Origin: Ruegeria atlantica
Lineage (GTDB): Bacteria > Pseudomonadota > Alphaproteobacteria > Rhodobacterales > Rhodobacteraceae
NCBI RefSeq assembly: GCF_013032505.1
Contig: NZ_WQCG01000003.1
Coordinates: 620,001-684,000, forward strand
DNA: 64,000 nucleotides
Direction: 5' to 3'
Shown here: piece by piece, positions 9,932 through 17,576 of the stretch
Layout of the letters: the number at the start of each line of letters is the position of its first letter
Numbering within the stretch: the stretch's first letter is position 1
The notes under the pieces: generated by a model
Told to the model about the DNA's origin: nothing
What the model saw: only the letters and a program-made list of their open reading frames with translations
Database searches by the model: none
Program-made: the position numbers and the translations under genes

Positions 9932-10234
9932 ATGAATCTGACACCTCGTGAAAAAGACAAACTTCTGGTCGCCATGGCCGCCGAGGTCGCCCGAAAGCGG
10001 CTATCACGCGGAGTCAAGCTGAACCACCCAGAGGCGATCGCCCTGATCACCGACGCCGTGGTCGAGGGTGCGCGCGATGGACGTTCAGTTGCTGACATGA
10101 TGCAGGCCGGGGCTGAAGTGATCACCCGCGACCAATGTATGGAGGGTGTGCCTGAAATGATCCACGAGGTTCAGGTCGAAGCCACCTTTCCAGATGGCAC
10201 CAAGCTGGTGACCGTCCACAATCCCATTCGCTGA
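9932..10234 (+). CDS. ureA: Urease gamma subunit
   Basis: This is the small structural subunit of urease (urea to ammonia and carbamate), 100 residues, the usual size. It begins [17 protein letters not shown] and contains [13 protein letters not shown] and [20 protein letters not shown], all family hallmarks. It is coupled to ureD (stop and start one base apart). It assembles with UreB and UreC into the trimer-of-trimers enzyme in the cytoplasm. Confidence 0.97.
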   Translation: MNLTPREKDKLLVAMAAEVARKRLSRGVKLNHPEAIALITDAVVEGARDGRSVADMMQAGAEVITRDQCMEGVPEMIHEVQVEATFPDGTKLVTVHNPIR

Positions 10235-10247
10235 AAAGGAAACCAAA

Positions 10248-10409
10248 ATGACCCGCATGCTTTTCCCCGCCCTGATCTTCGCTGGCCCCGCAGCAGCCCA
10301 CAACGGAACGCATATCCACGCGCACGGCACAGATTACGCCGCGATGGGCGTTGGGCTGGCGGTTGTTGCGCTGGCTGCTCTCGCGCTGATCACAAAGCTG
10401 AACAAATGA
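10248..10409 (+). CDS. Small His-rich single-pass membrane protein in urease operon
   Basis: This is a 53-residue open frame between ureA and ureB with a good ribosome site (AAAAGGAAACC, then ATG). It has a short hydrophobic leader ([14 protein letters not shown]), a His cluster [10 protein letters not shown], then a second hydrophobic helix ending LITKLNK. Its stop overlaps the ureB start (ATGA), which argues that it is translated. The layout suggests a periplasmic metal-binding tip on a membrane helix, perhaps linked to nickel supply; that is inference. I do not recognise a named family. Confidence 0.7.
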   Translation: MTRMLFPALIFAGPAAAHNGTHIHAHGTDYAAMGVGLAVVALAALALITKLNK

Positions 10410-10711
10410 TCCCCGGGGAGCTGTTCCCAGCTGATGGTGAAATCACCCTGAACGCCGACACTGATGCGATCACTTTGATGGTCGCCAATACCGGCGACCG
10501 CCCGGTTCAGGTCGGCTCACACTACCATTTCGCCGAAACCAACCCCGCGCTCGACTTCGACCGCGCTGCTGCGCATGGCCTGCGTCTGGACATTGCGCCA
10601 GGCACCGCTGTGCGGTTCGAACCAGGGCAGGCCCGCGAAGTTTCGCTGATCCCGATCAGCGGTGCGCGCAGGGTCTACGGCTTCAATCAAAAGGTCATGG
10701 GGTCACTCTGA
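10406..10711 (+). CDS. ureB: Urease beta subunit
   Basis: This is the structural subunit of urease, 101 residues. It begins [16 protein letters not shown] and contains [19 protein letters not shown] and [16 protein letters not shown], diagnostic for UreB. It overlaps the preceding small ORF by four bases and shares its last base with the ureC start region, so UreB and UreC are made in step. Confidence 0.97.
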   Translation: MIPGELFPADGEITLNADTDAITLMVANTGDRPVQVGSHYHFAETNPALDFDRAAAHGLRLDIAPGTAVRFEPGQAREVSLIPISGARRVYGFNQKVMGSL

Positions 10712-12420
10712 TGCCAGCAACAATCAAGCGCTCAGACTATGCGGCGATGTTCGGCCCTACCACCGGGGATAAGCTGCGGTTGGCCGATACCGATCTTGTG
10801 ATCGAGGTCGAACGTGATCTGACCAGTTATGGCGAAGAGGTCAAGTTTGGTGGTGGAAAGGTAATCCGCGACGGGATGGGGCAATCTCAGACCACGCGTG
10901 CCGAAGGCGCTGTGGATACAGTCATCACCAATGCTCTGATCGTTGATCACTCGGGCATCTACAAGGCTGACGTTGGCCTGAAAGACGGGCGGATCGCAAA
11001 GATCGGCAAGGCGGGAAACCCCGATACACAACCCGGTGTCGACATCATCATCGGACCCGGAACCGAGGCCATTGCTGGCGAGGGTCGTATCCTGACGGCA
11101 GGTGGGTTCGACAGTCATATTCATTTCATCTGCCCGCAACAGATTGAAGATGCGCTGCATTCTGGCCTTACGACCATGCTTGGCGGTGGCACCGGGCCGG
11201 CACATGGCACTCTGGCGACCACTTGCACCCCCGGTCCGTGGCATATCGGGCGGATGTTGCAGGCGGCGGATGCTTTCCCGATGAATCTGGCCTTTGCGGG
11301 TAAGGGCAACGCTTCGCTGCCTGCCGCGCTCGAAGAGCAGGTCAAAGCCGGTGCCTGCGCGCTGAAGCTGCACGAGGATTGGGGCACAACTCCTGCCGCC
11401 ATCGATTGCTGCCTGTCGGTGGCCGACGCGATGGATGTGCAGGTGATGATTCACACGGACACGCTGAACGAATCCGGCTTTGTCGAAAACACTGTGGCGG
11501 CCATGAAAGGCCGTACAATCCACGCCTTCCACACCGAGGGTGCAGGTGGTGGCCACGCCCCAGATATCATCAAGATCTGCGGCGAGAACCATGTATTGCC
11601 GTCCTCGACCAACCCGACGCGGCCTTTCACTGTGAACACGGTCGAAGAGCATCTGGACATGCTGATGGTCTGTCATCACCTCGACAAGTCCATCCCCGAG
11701 GATGTGGCCTTTGCCGAAAGCCGCATCCGGCGCGAGACCATCGCAGCCGAGGACATCTTGCATGACATGGGCGCCTTCAGCATCATCGCGTCTGACAGCC
11801 AGGCCATGGGGCGCGTAGGAGAAGTTCTGATCCGCGCCTGGCAAACCGCTGACAAAATGAAAACACAACGCGGTCGCCTGCCCGAGGAAACCGGTGAGAA
11901 CGACAACTTCCGCGTCCGCCGCTACATCGCGAAATACACCATTAACCCAGCCATTGCCCACGGCCTCAGCCATGAAATCGGTAGCATCGAAGAAGGTAAG
12001 CGCGCCGACTTAGTCTTGTGGAACCCAGCCTTTTTCGGAGTGAAGCCCGAGATGGTGTTGCTGGGCGGTACGATTGCTTGTGCACAGATGGGCGACCCCA
12101 ACGCTTCGATCCCTACACCGCAGCCCGTTTATAGTCGCCCCATGTTTGGCGCTTACGGACGGTCGGTGGAAAACTCGGCGATCACATTTGTCTCGCAGGC
12201 CGCCTATGCGGATGGGATCGGTGATACACTGGGATTGGCAAAACAGACCGTCGCCGTCCAGAACACGCGAGAGATCGGCAAGCAGGATCTTCTGCTGAAC
12301 AACGCGACGCCGCAAGTCGAGGTTGACCCGGAAACCTACGAGGTTCGGGCAGATGGCGAACTGCTAAGCTGCCAACCTGCCGAAACGCTGCCAATGGCGC
12401 AACGATACTTTTTGTTCTGA
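10711..12420 (+). CDS. ureC: Urease alpha subunit (catalytic)
   Basis: This is the catalytic subunit with the dinuclear nickel centre, 569 residues. Nickel ligands are visible: the two histidines of [10 protein letters not shown] (about 136 and 138), the lysine to be carbamylated in [11 protein letters not shown] (about 219), [10 protein letters not shown], and [13 protein letters not shown]. The flap motif is [20 protein letters not shown] and the Asp ligand is in [11 protein letters not shown]. It is full length with no disruption. Confidence 0.98.
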   Translation: MPATIKRSDYAAMFGPTTGDKLRLADTDLVIEVERDLTSYGEEVKFGGGKVIRDGMGQSQTTRAEGAVDTVITNALIVDHSGIYKADVGLKDGRIAKIGKAGNPDTQPGVDIIIGPGTEAIAGEGRILTAGGFDSHIHFICPQQIEDALHSGLTTMLGGGTGPAHGTLATTCTPGPWHIGRMLQAADAFPMNLAFAGKGNASLPAALEEQVKAGACALKLHEDWGTTPAAIDCCLSVADAMDVQVMIHTDTLNESGFVENTVAAMKGRTIHAFHTEGAGGGHAPDIIKICGENHVLPSSTNPTRPFTVNTVEEHLDMLMVCHHLDKSIPEDVAFAESRIRRETIAAEDILHDMGAFSIIASDSQAMGRVGEVLIRAWQTADKMKTQRGRLPEETGENDNFRVRRYIAKYTINPAIAHGLSHEIGSIEEGKRADLVLWNPAFFGVKPEMVLLGGTIACAQMGDPNASIPTPQPVYSRPMFGAYGRSVENSAITFVSQAAYADGIGDTLGLAKQTVAVQNTREIGKQDLLLNNATPQVEVDPETYEVRADGELLSCQPAETLPMAQRYFLF

Positions 12421-12541
12421 TCAAAAAATGTGCTGCGTTGCGACTCGTGCAAGGCAGGAATGACCAAACACGCTCTTCTAAGTGAGGCCACTATGACAAA
12501 TATTAAATCCAATGGGAGGACCAACATTTACGAGGGTCCAA

Positions 12542-12766
12542 ATGGCACACTCAACAGCACAAACACACGCACGCTTTTCGTTGTCCGGTTTGATCGCATC
12601 AATCGGGTCATCAGTTTACTCGGCCCTGATCAGCGTGGCCGAAGCTCAATCACGCGTCCGGCAAGTCGAATTCCTGCAATCGCTCAGCGACGAAGAGTTG
12701 AAAAAGCGCGGCCTGACACGCGAACGGATCGTGCATCGGGTATTTTCGGACTCAATCTGGCTCTGA
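12542..12766 (+). CDS. DUF1127-family small protein within the urease operon
   Basis: This is a 74-residue protein with the DUF1127 ending (RVRQVEFLQSLSDEELKKRG, then LTRERIVHRVF), a common short alphaproteobacterial family. Some members bind RNA or affect phosphate and stress responses. The start at 12542 (MAHSTAQTHARF) is chosen as the ATG closest to the conserved part; a GTG/ATG at 12512 is possible. It sits between ureC and ureE, where an accessory gene would be expected. Confidence 0.75.
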   Translation: MAHSTAQTHARFSLSGLIASIGSSVYSALISVAEAQSRVRQVEFLQSLSDEELKKRGLTRERIVHRVFSDSIWL

Positions 12767-12794
12767 CCATTCCCGCTGCAGAGGAGGTGACGGT

Positions 12795-13247
12795 ATGACC
12801 GCCCTGCTCTGTACTGCACGTAAGTACTCGGATCACACACACAGCGATCCGGCAGACTGCCTGTCGCTAACCTATGATGACCGTTTTTTGCGTCGCAAGG
12901 TTCTGACCTGCGAAAGTGGCGAACAGATTCTCATCGATCTGGCGCAAACGACTTCGTTGAACCACGGCGGCGCCTTGGTTTTGGACGATGGTCGCGAAGT
13001 GGAAATACAAGCTGCACCCGAGGCGTTGCTGGAGGTCACCGCCCCAGACCTGACGCGCATTGCATGGCATATCGGCAATCGCCATACGCCTTGTCAGATC
13101 GAAAAGGATCGCCTGTTGATCCAAGTCGATCACGTTATCCGAGACATGCTGCTCAAGATTGGCGCCACGGTGCGAGAGGTGCGCGAACCGTTCACCCCAG
13201 AAGGCGGAGCCTATGGCCACGGCAGGACCCATGGCCATACCCACTGA
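12795..13247 (+). CDS. ureE: Urease accessory protein UreE (nickel chaperone)
   Basis: This nickel-binding metallochaperone delivers Ni to the UreDFG-urease complex. It has 150 residues. The C-terminal part has WHIGNRHTPCQIEKDRLLI and DHVIRDMLLKIGATVREV, the metal-site region, and ends in a short His-rich tail ([10 protein letters not shown]). A strong GAGGAGG precedes the start. It overlaps the beginning of ureF. Confidence 0.95.
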   Translation: MTALLCTARKYSDHTHSDPADCLSLTYDDRFLRRKVLTCESGEQILIDLAQTTSLNHGGALVLDDGREVEIQAAPEALLEVTAPDLTRIAWHIGNRHTPCQIEKDRLLIQVDHVIRDMLLKIGATVREVREPFTPEGGAYGHGRTHGHTH

Positions 13248-13884
13248 CGCCGATATCCTGACGCTGACCCAATGGTTGTCCCCTGCATATCCTGTAGGGG
13301 GGTTCGCCTATTCTCACGGGTTGGAGGCTGCAATTGACGAGGGAGCTGTCACAAGTTCACAAGACACCGAAGCATGGATTTCGGACGTGCTGGAACACGG
13401 ATCCGGATGGAATGATGCTGTGTTCGTTGTGGCGGCATACAGTGCGCAGGGTAAAGATGAACTGACCAACGTCGATGTTATCGCTCGGGCTTTTTGTGCG
13501 TCATCCGAAAGGCTCATGGAAACCAAGTTGCTGGGTCAGGCCTTTGGAACCGTCACGGGAGATGTCTGGGAATTGGATCTGAGCCAATTCTCCTACCCTG
13601 TCAGCATAGGCCAAGCAGCCAGCTTGCAGAACCTTCCCATTTTGTTGACGACTAAGATGTTTCTTCAGGCGTTCGCCAGTAATCTTGTTGCCTGCGCAAC
13701 GCGCCTTGTACCCTTGGGCCAGACTGATGCGCAAAGGCTAATCCGTAACCTAACGCCATTGTGCGAGCGGATTGCCCTGAGCGCCCAAGAGGCTGATTTG
13801 GATCAGCTGAGTTTAACCGCGTTTCTGTCGGACATCGCATCGATGAAGCACGAAACACAATATTCAAGGATCTTCCGCACATGA
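13213..13884 (+). CDS. ureF: Urease accessory protein UreF
   Basis: UreF acts with UreD as the gate that couples UreG GTP hydrolysis to nickel insertion. It has about 223 residues. The family motif [17 protein letters not shown] appears near the N-terminus, followed by a largely helical body. Starts at 13213 (MATAGP) or 13231 (MAIPTD) are both plausible, each inside the 3' end of ureE. 13213 has the better purine run upstream. It overlaps ureG by four bases. Confidence 0.93.
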   Translation: MATAGPMAIPTDADILTLTQWLSPAYPVGGFAYSHGLEAAIDEGAVTSSQDTEAWISDVLEHGSGWNDAVFVVAAYSAQGKDELTNVDVIARAFCASSERLMETKLLGQAFGTVTGDVWELDLSQFSYPVSIGQAASLQNLPILLTTKMFLQAFASNLVACATRLVPLGQTDAQRLIRNLTPLCERIALSAQEADLDQLSLTAFLSDIASMKHETQYSRIFRT

Positions 13885-14510
13885 CGAATATGAACGGACC
13901 GCTTCGCGTGGGTATCGGAGGTCCTGTAGGAGCCGGAAAAACCACTTTGACAGCCGCTTTGTCCGAAGCGCTGCGCGATGTCTGCTCAGTGGGTGTTATT
14001 ACCAATGACATTTATACACAGGAGGATGCCGAAGCGCTGATGCGCATGCAGATACTGCCGCAGGATAGGATCATCGGCGTCGAAACCGGTGGCTGCCCGC
14101 ATACAGCAATTCGCGAAGACGCCTCAATCAATTTGGCGGCTGTCGCCGAAATGCAGACACGTCATCCCGACCTCGACGTGGTGTTGATTGAAAGCGGTGG
14201 CGACAATCTATCGGCCACATTCAGCCCGGAATTGGCGGATATGACCATCTACGTGATCGATGTCGCCGCAGGCGAGGAAATCCCCAGGAAAGGCGGACCC
14301 GCGATTACGAAATCGGACATCCTTGTAATCAACAAGACCGACCTTGCGCCGCATGTTGGCGCTTCGTTGGAGGTTATGGAACGTGATGCGAAAAAAATGC
14401 GCAAAGGACGACCCTTCTTGTTCTCGTCACTTCGTCACAGAAGCGGGGTCGACGCAATTGTGGATCTGCTTGTGAGAGGGGGAGGTTTAGAGGTTTCGAA
14501 AGCGAGTTAA
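13881..14510 (+). CDS. ureG: Urease accessory protein UreG (GTPase)
   Basis: UreG is a SIMIBI-class GTPase that powers nickel insertion. It has 209 residues. The P-loop [11 protein letters not shown] is at residues 13-23, and [17 protein letters not shown] holds the Cys-Pro-His nickel site. [17 protein letters not shown] and the guanine-specificity motif NKTDLA follow. It is the last gene of the operon. No obvious terminator hairpin follows directly. Confidence 0.97.
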   Translation: MTNMNGPLRVGIGGPVGAGKTTLTAALSEALRDVCSVGVITNDIYTQEDAEALMRMQILPQDRIIGVETGGCPHTAIREDASINLAAVAEMQTRHPDLDVVLIESGGDNLSATFSPELADMTIYVIDVAAGEEIPRKGGPAITKSDILVINKTDLAPHVGASLEVMERDAKKMRKGRPFLFSSLRHRSGVDAIVDLLVRGGGLEVSKAS

Positions 14511-15238
14511 TCCCGGAGACGAAGTGGCCAAGTCATCGATGGCCAAAAAATTAGTTCCGGAGCGCCCGGCCAGATCACAAAGAGTTATTGGGAAATGCAC
14601 AACGAAAAGAGCAACAGGATGGTTGGCAGATTTATGGATGACCAATGACAGTCAGTCGGTGTCGGATTTACTCAGTGGTAGAATGTAGTTTTGCACGCCG
14701 TGACCCTGCTGGTTGCGTCTTACACAAGCAGCTGATCGCAGCCCCAAGCGGACGTTAAGCTGGAGCATTTTTGCCAGCAGTTTAAGGATAAAGCCGCCAC
14801 TCTTCTCGCGCCACGCGTTTTTACGTGTCCACCCTCAAGCGATGCCTGACGGCACGGCCGATATTTCGGCGCCAGATGGACCACCAGACATTCCGGCGAT
14901 CATGGCAGTGGCGGGTCGAGTAGGAATTACAATCTTGGCACCAGCGGACGTTCCTAGCTAACGAACGTGCTAAAAGTTCGTCAGCCTGCAAATAGGTTGT
15001 TTTGCGTTCAAGCTTCTGCCGTACCCTAACTGGCAATGCTGGCGGCATTGCCCGAATTGGACGTTCACACACAGATTTCAAATATCCAGAGTAGAGGGCA
15101 CAAAGTAATGTGTGATTTTGAAGGGTGGGGCCGAAAAGTGCCCCGAAGCGAAAGTGCTCCGTGCCCACCTACGCTTTTTGCAATGATTGAGGCCTCATCG
15201 TCCTATCGGCTATAGTTGTTCAATCCAATCTGGGGCGA
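14511..15238. other. Intergenic region with gene debris
   Basis: There is about 730 bases without an intact gene. It contains a possible cupin C-terminal remnant (14863-14961, listed separately) and a tRNA D-arm-like string near 14668 that cannot be folded into a whole tRNA. Together these suggest a decayed stretch between the urease operon and the hydrolase gene. No terminator is evident. Confidence 0.5.
14863..14961 (+). pseudogene. Possible remnant of a cupin-type protein C-terminus
   Basis: One plus-strand frame reads APDGPPDIPAIMAVAGRVGI and then ITILAP before stopping. This pattern (D-x-x-x-PDGPPD, helix, GI-x-x-L-x-P) is common at the end of small cupin-domain proteins in alphaproteobacteria. 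Nothing upstream in the frame looks like a cupin barrel, so at best this is a 3' fragment. The resemblance is from memory of the family and is weak. Confidence 0.3.
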
Positions 15239-15931
15239 ATGATGGTATTAAAGGAGACGCAGGGTCAGCCTACAACCGACCCGAAGACGGTTTTGTGTTT
15301 CGGAGACTCATTGACCTGGGGGTTCGATCCGCGTGGCGGTGCAAACCTGATCCGTTACGGCTTCGCAGAGCGATGGACCCGGCAAATGCAAGCTGAGCTT
15401 GGTTCATCGTACCATGTTGTCGAAAACGGATTGAATGGGCGAACAACAGTATTCGACGACCCTGTTTTAGGCGACATGAGTGGCCTGGCTCAACTGCCTG
15501 TAGCGCTCAAATCAAACATGGCGCTTGATCTTGTCATAATCCTCCTGGGATCGAATGACGCGAAGACCCGCTTTAACGTTAATGGCGACGAGATCGCGCG
15601 CGGTCTGAGCCGCCTTTTGGAAGTTGTTTCTAAATCGAGTTTTGGCCCCAATGGCAAAGCCCCATCTACTCTTGTCCTCATACCGCCAGAAATGGGCGAG
15701 GTTGGTGGCACGTGGTTGGAACCTATGTTTGACCCGGTTCACAGCCGAGCTGCCCTTAAACGAATTCGCGAGACCTATCCGACAGTTGCTAACGCGTTCG
15801 GTGCGGAGTGCTTTGACATCAATCAGGTAGTCGGTCCAGGAGCGATTGATGGCATACATTTCGACCCCGAGGCGCTAAAGCCTATAGCCAAAGAAATCGC
15901 CAATGTTGTCCGCGGCTTGCTTGAGACTTAG
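15239..15931 (+). CDS. SGNH/GDSL-type hydrolase (arylesterase-like)
   Basis: This is a 230-residue hydrolase of the SGNH fold. Block I is FGDSLTWGFDP with the nucleophile Ser (about residue 24), block II includes the Gly of VVENGLNGRTT, block III is LLGSNDAKTRF with the Asn, and block V is DGIHFDPEA with the catalytic Asp and His (about 210-213). Lipase, arylesterase or acyl-sugar esterase activity is possible; the substrate cannot be read from sequence. There is no signal peptide, so it is probably cytoplasmic. It is monocistronic. Confidence 0.85.
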   Translation: MMVLKETQGQPTTDPKTVLCFGDSLTWGFDPRGGANLIRYGFAERWTRQMQAELGSSYHVVENGLNGRTTVFDDPVLGDMSGLAQLPVALKSNMALDLVIILLGSNDAKTRFNVNGDEIARGLSRLLEVVSKSSFGPNGKAPSTLVLIPPEMGEVGGTWLEPMFDPVHSRAALKRIRETYPTVANAFGAECFDINQVVGPGAIDGIHFDPEALKPIAKEIANVVRGLLET

Positions 15932-16202
15932 AAGCGCAGGCGCACACAGATAATCCGGTCAACTCTCAACGAATCCTTAGTGTCCCATGCTTCGCTATTT
16001 GCCCGAAAGTTGGCTCGAGTTTGCGTGTCTGAATTGGGGTTCGGTGGCGACATTCATTACAAATCGCGTCAGCAGCGGGCCGCAGCCCGAACCAGCCATT
16101 CAAACCTAGACTTTGCAATTGCGGTCTTGCGAAGTTAGCAGCCAATTATTCGTCTCGATGAATCCAGACCTCATGAATTTGGCAAAATTTCTGTTTCGGC
16201 GA

Positions 16203-16592
16203 TCAAACATGCAACTGGACCAGCTGAATGAGATTTCCACAGGTGTCGTCAAAAACAGCCATCGTCGCGCCCCCGGCTTTAACAGGAGGTTGTGTGAATT
16301 CAACGCCTACTGCTTCAAGTTTGGTAAACTCAGCCTCAATATCATCGACTCTGAATGCCGAAACAGGAATACCGTCGGCCATGAGCGCTTCCTGATAGGC
16401 GCGCGTTGCTGGATGTGCGTTAGGCTCTAACCCCAATTCCACGCCTTCGGTTTCCTCCTTCGAAACCAAGGTCAGCCAACGATGTTCGCCCAAAGGGATA
16501 TCGTGCTTCACAACGAACCCGAGTTTACTGGTATAGAAATCGAGAGCCTTAGACTGATCGTCAACTGCTATGCTCTTCATGTACATTTTCAT
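16203..16592 (-). CDS. Glyoxalase/VOC-fold protein
   Basis: This is a 129-residue vicinal-oxygen-chelate protein with two beta-alpha-beta-beta-beta halves (MKSIAVDDQSKALDFYTSKL and the C-terminal FDDTCGNLIQLVQL). Members isomerise or sequester small molecules or confer resistance. The start at 16592 overlaps the stop of the upstream ArsR gene by four bases (ATGA). An ArsR-VOC pair in one operon is a recurrent arrangement in proteobacteria. The substrate is unknown. Confidence 0.82.
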   Translation of the reverse strand: MKMYMKSIAVDDQSKALDFYTSKLGFVVKHDIPLGEHRWLTLVSKEETEGVELGLEPNAHPATRAYQEALMADGIPVSAFRVDDIEAEFTKLEAVGVEFTQPPVKAGGATMAVFDDTCGNLIQLVQLHV

Positions 16593-16903
16593 TTCATATC
16601 TCCTTGAGAAAATAGTTCCACCCAGGGATTGATCGCATTCACAATTGGCGCTGCTGCCAGCGAGTGGATCTTGGTGCGGCCGCGCCAAGCAGTGGTGATT
16701 AAACCGGCCTGCTCTAGCGTAATCAGGTGCCTAGTGATGCCTTGTCGGGATAGTGTGATTGAATGCTCTTCGAATAACCTTGCGCAGAGCTCGAAAAGCG
16801 TCTGGTCGTCACGCTTTCTCAGCTCATCAAGAATTAACAACCGCGTTGTGTCACCAAGGGCGCTGAAGAGAATACTTAGTTGGGGGTCGAATTGAACGCT
16901 CAT
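16589..16903 (-). CDS. ArsR-family transcriptional regulator
   Basis: This is a 104-residue winged-helix repressor. The family features are visible: ALGDTTRLLILDELRKR at about 15-31 and the recognition helix region LSRQGITRHLITLEQAGLI. There is no cysteine pair of the classical metal-sensing type, although one Cys is present in LCARLFEE. It is the first gene of the operon with the VOC protein. A perfect palindrome lies just upstream of the start codon and is probably its own operator. Confidence 0.88.
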   Translation of the reverse strand: MSVQFDPQLSILFSALGDTTRLLILDELRKRDDQTLFELCARLFEEHSITLSRQGITRHLITLEQAGLITTAWRGRTKIHSLAAAPIVNAINPWVELFSQGDMK

Positions 16904-16911
16904 GTCTCTTT

Positions 16912-16931
16912 ATGCAACAATAATGTTGCAT
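16912..16931. promoter_or_regulatory. Palindromic operator upstream of arsR-type gene
   Basis: ATGCAACA and its exact complement TGTTGCAT are separated by four bases (ATAA). This gives a perfect 8+8 dyad eight bases upstream of the ArsR start codon at 16903. The position overlaps the expected ribosome site and early transcribed region, a common place for an autoregulatory ArsR operator. Confidence 0.65.
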
Positions 16932-17576
16932 GTCAAATTGAACCTGCCGTTTGTAAAACTTGCAGCATTCGTCACTAAGATCTCGATGCGGCTGTAAGCG
17001 GCGGCGTGACAGCATGGCGGTTTTGGGCTGTACTTACTGGATGTGGTGAGGCTATCGGCCATCGACCCAGTTGTGAGCCAGCGGCAGTTGGAAAAGCCAA
17101 TCACCACTGGCCGTCAGGGCGAAGGCGCTGCCTTCCCCCCCGGACAACCTTATTGGACAGGGCCGTGTCCTCGGCTGTGCCTGGGCGCCCCCCCTGTCGA
17201 ATACCATTGCCTTGCCCCTCTCCCGCATTCGCCATGTGGCAAATCCCCAGGAACAGGCGGCTTCGCTATATGGTCCAACTATGACGGTTGGGTCAGGTTC
17301 GTGTGACGTTCAACAGGAATGTTGGGCGTTAAATGATTTTGCCTCTCACGCACAACTAAGCCATTGATTTCGCTTTGACTGCCATTTCAATAGTGCACAC
17401 GTTTTTCCATTTGAGTCGCAAAGGTTTTCCATCGTGTCGGCTGAACTCCACGAGAGTTTCCATTCGTCTAAAGTGCGGAATGTATCGAGAGAAAATCCAA
17501 GGCAAAAATCGCTTCCACAAAACGATGTCATTCTTTTTGAACATTAATACTGTTCTTTTTTCGACTGCCTCTGCCA
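16932..17576. other. Intergenic region occupied mainly by a repeat copy
   Basis: There is no gene here. About 17065-17433 is copy B of the dispersed repeat. The remainder to the 3' end of the AsmA-family gene is AT-rich with no recognisable signal. The small frames here have no domain and overlap the repeat. Confidence 0.6.
17065..17433 (+). repeat. Dispersed repeat, copy B
   Basis: This copy contains GGACAGGGCCGTGTCCTCGG, also in copy D with one substitution. It has the block GGTCCAACTATGACGGTTGG followed by GTCAGGTTCGTGTGACG and TTCAACAGGAATGT, which is nearly identical in copies D and E. It ends with TTGAGTCGCAAAGGTTTTCC. The hairpin region between these blocks is shortened, so this is an internally deleted copy. 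Confidence 0.8.

Noticed and set aside
10732..11973. 413-codon minus-strand frame opposite ureC
   Set aside because: It mirrors the codons of ureC and has no family features.
14660..14730. tRNA-like string (ACTCAGTGGTAGAATG) resembling a D-arm
   Set aside because: Acceptor, anticodon and T-arm cannot be completed; at best it is debris of a tRNA.
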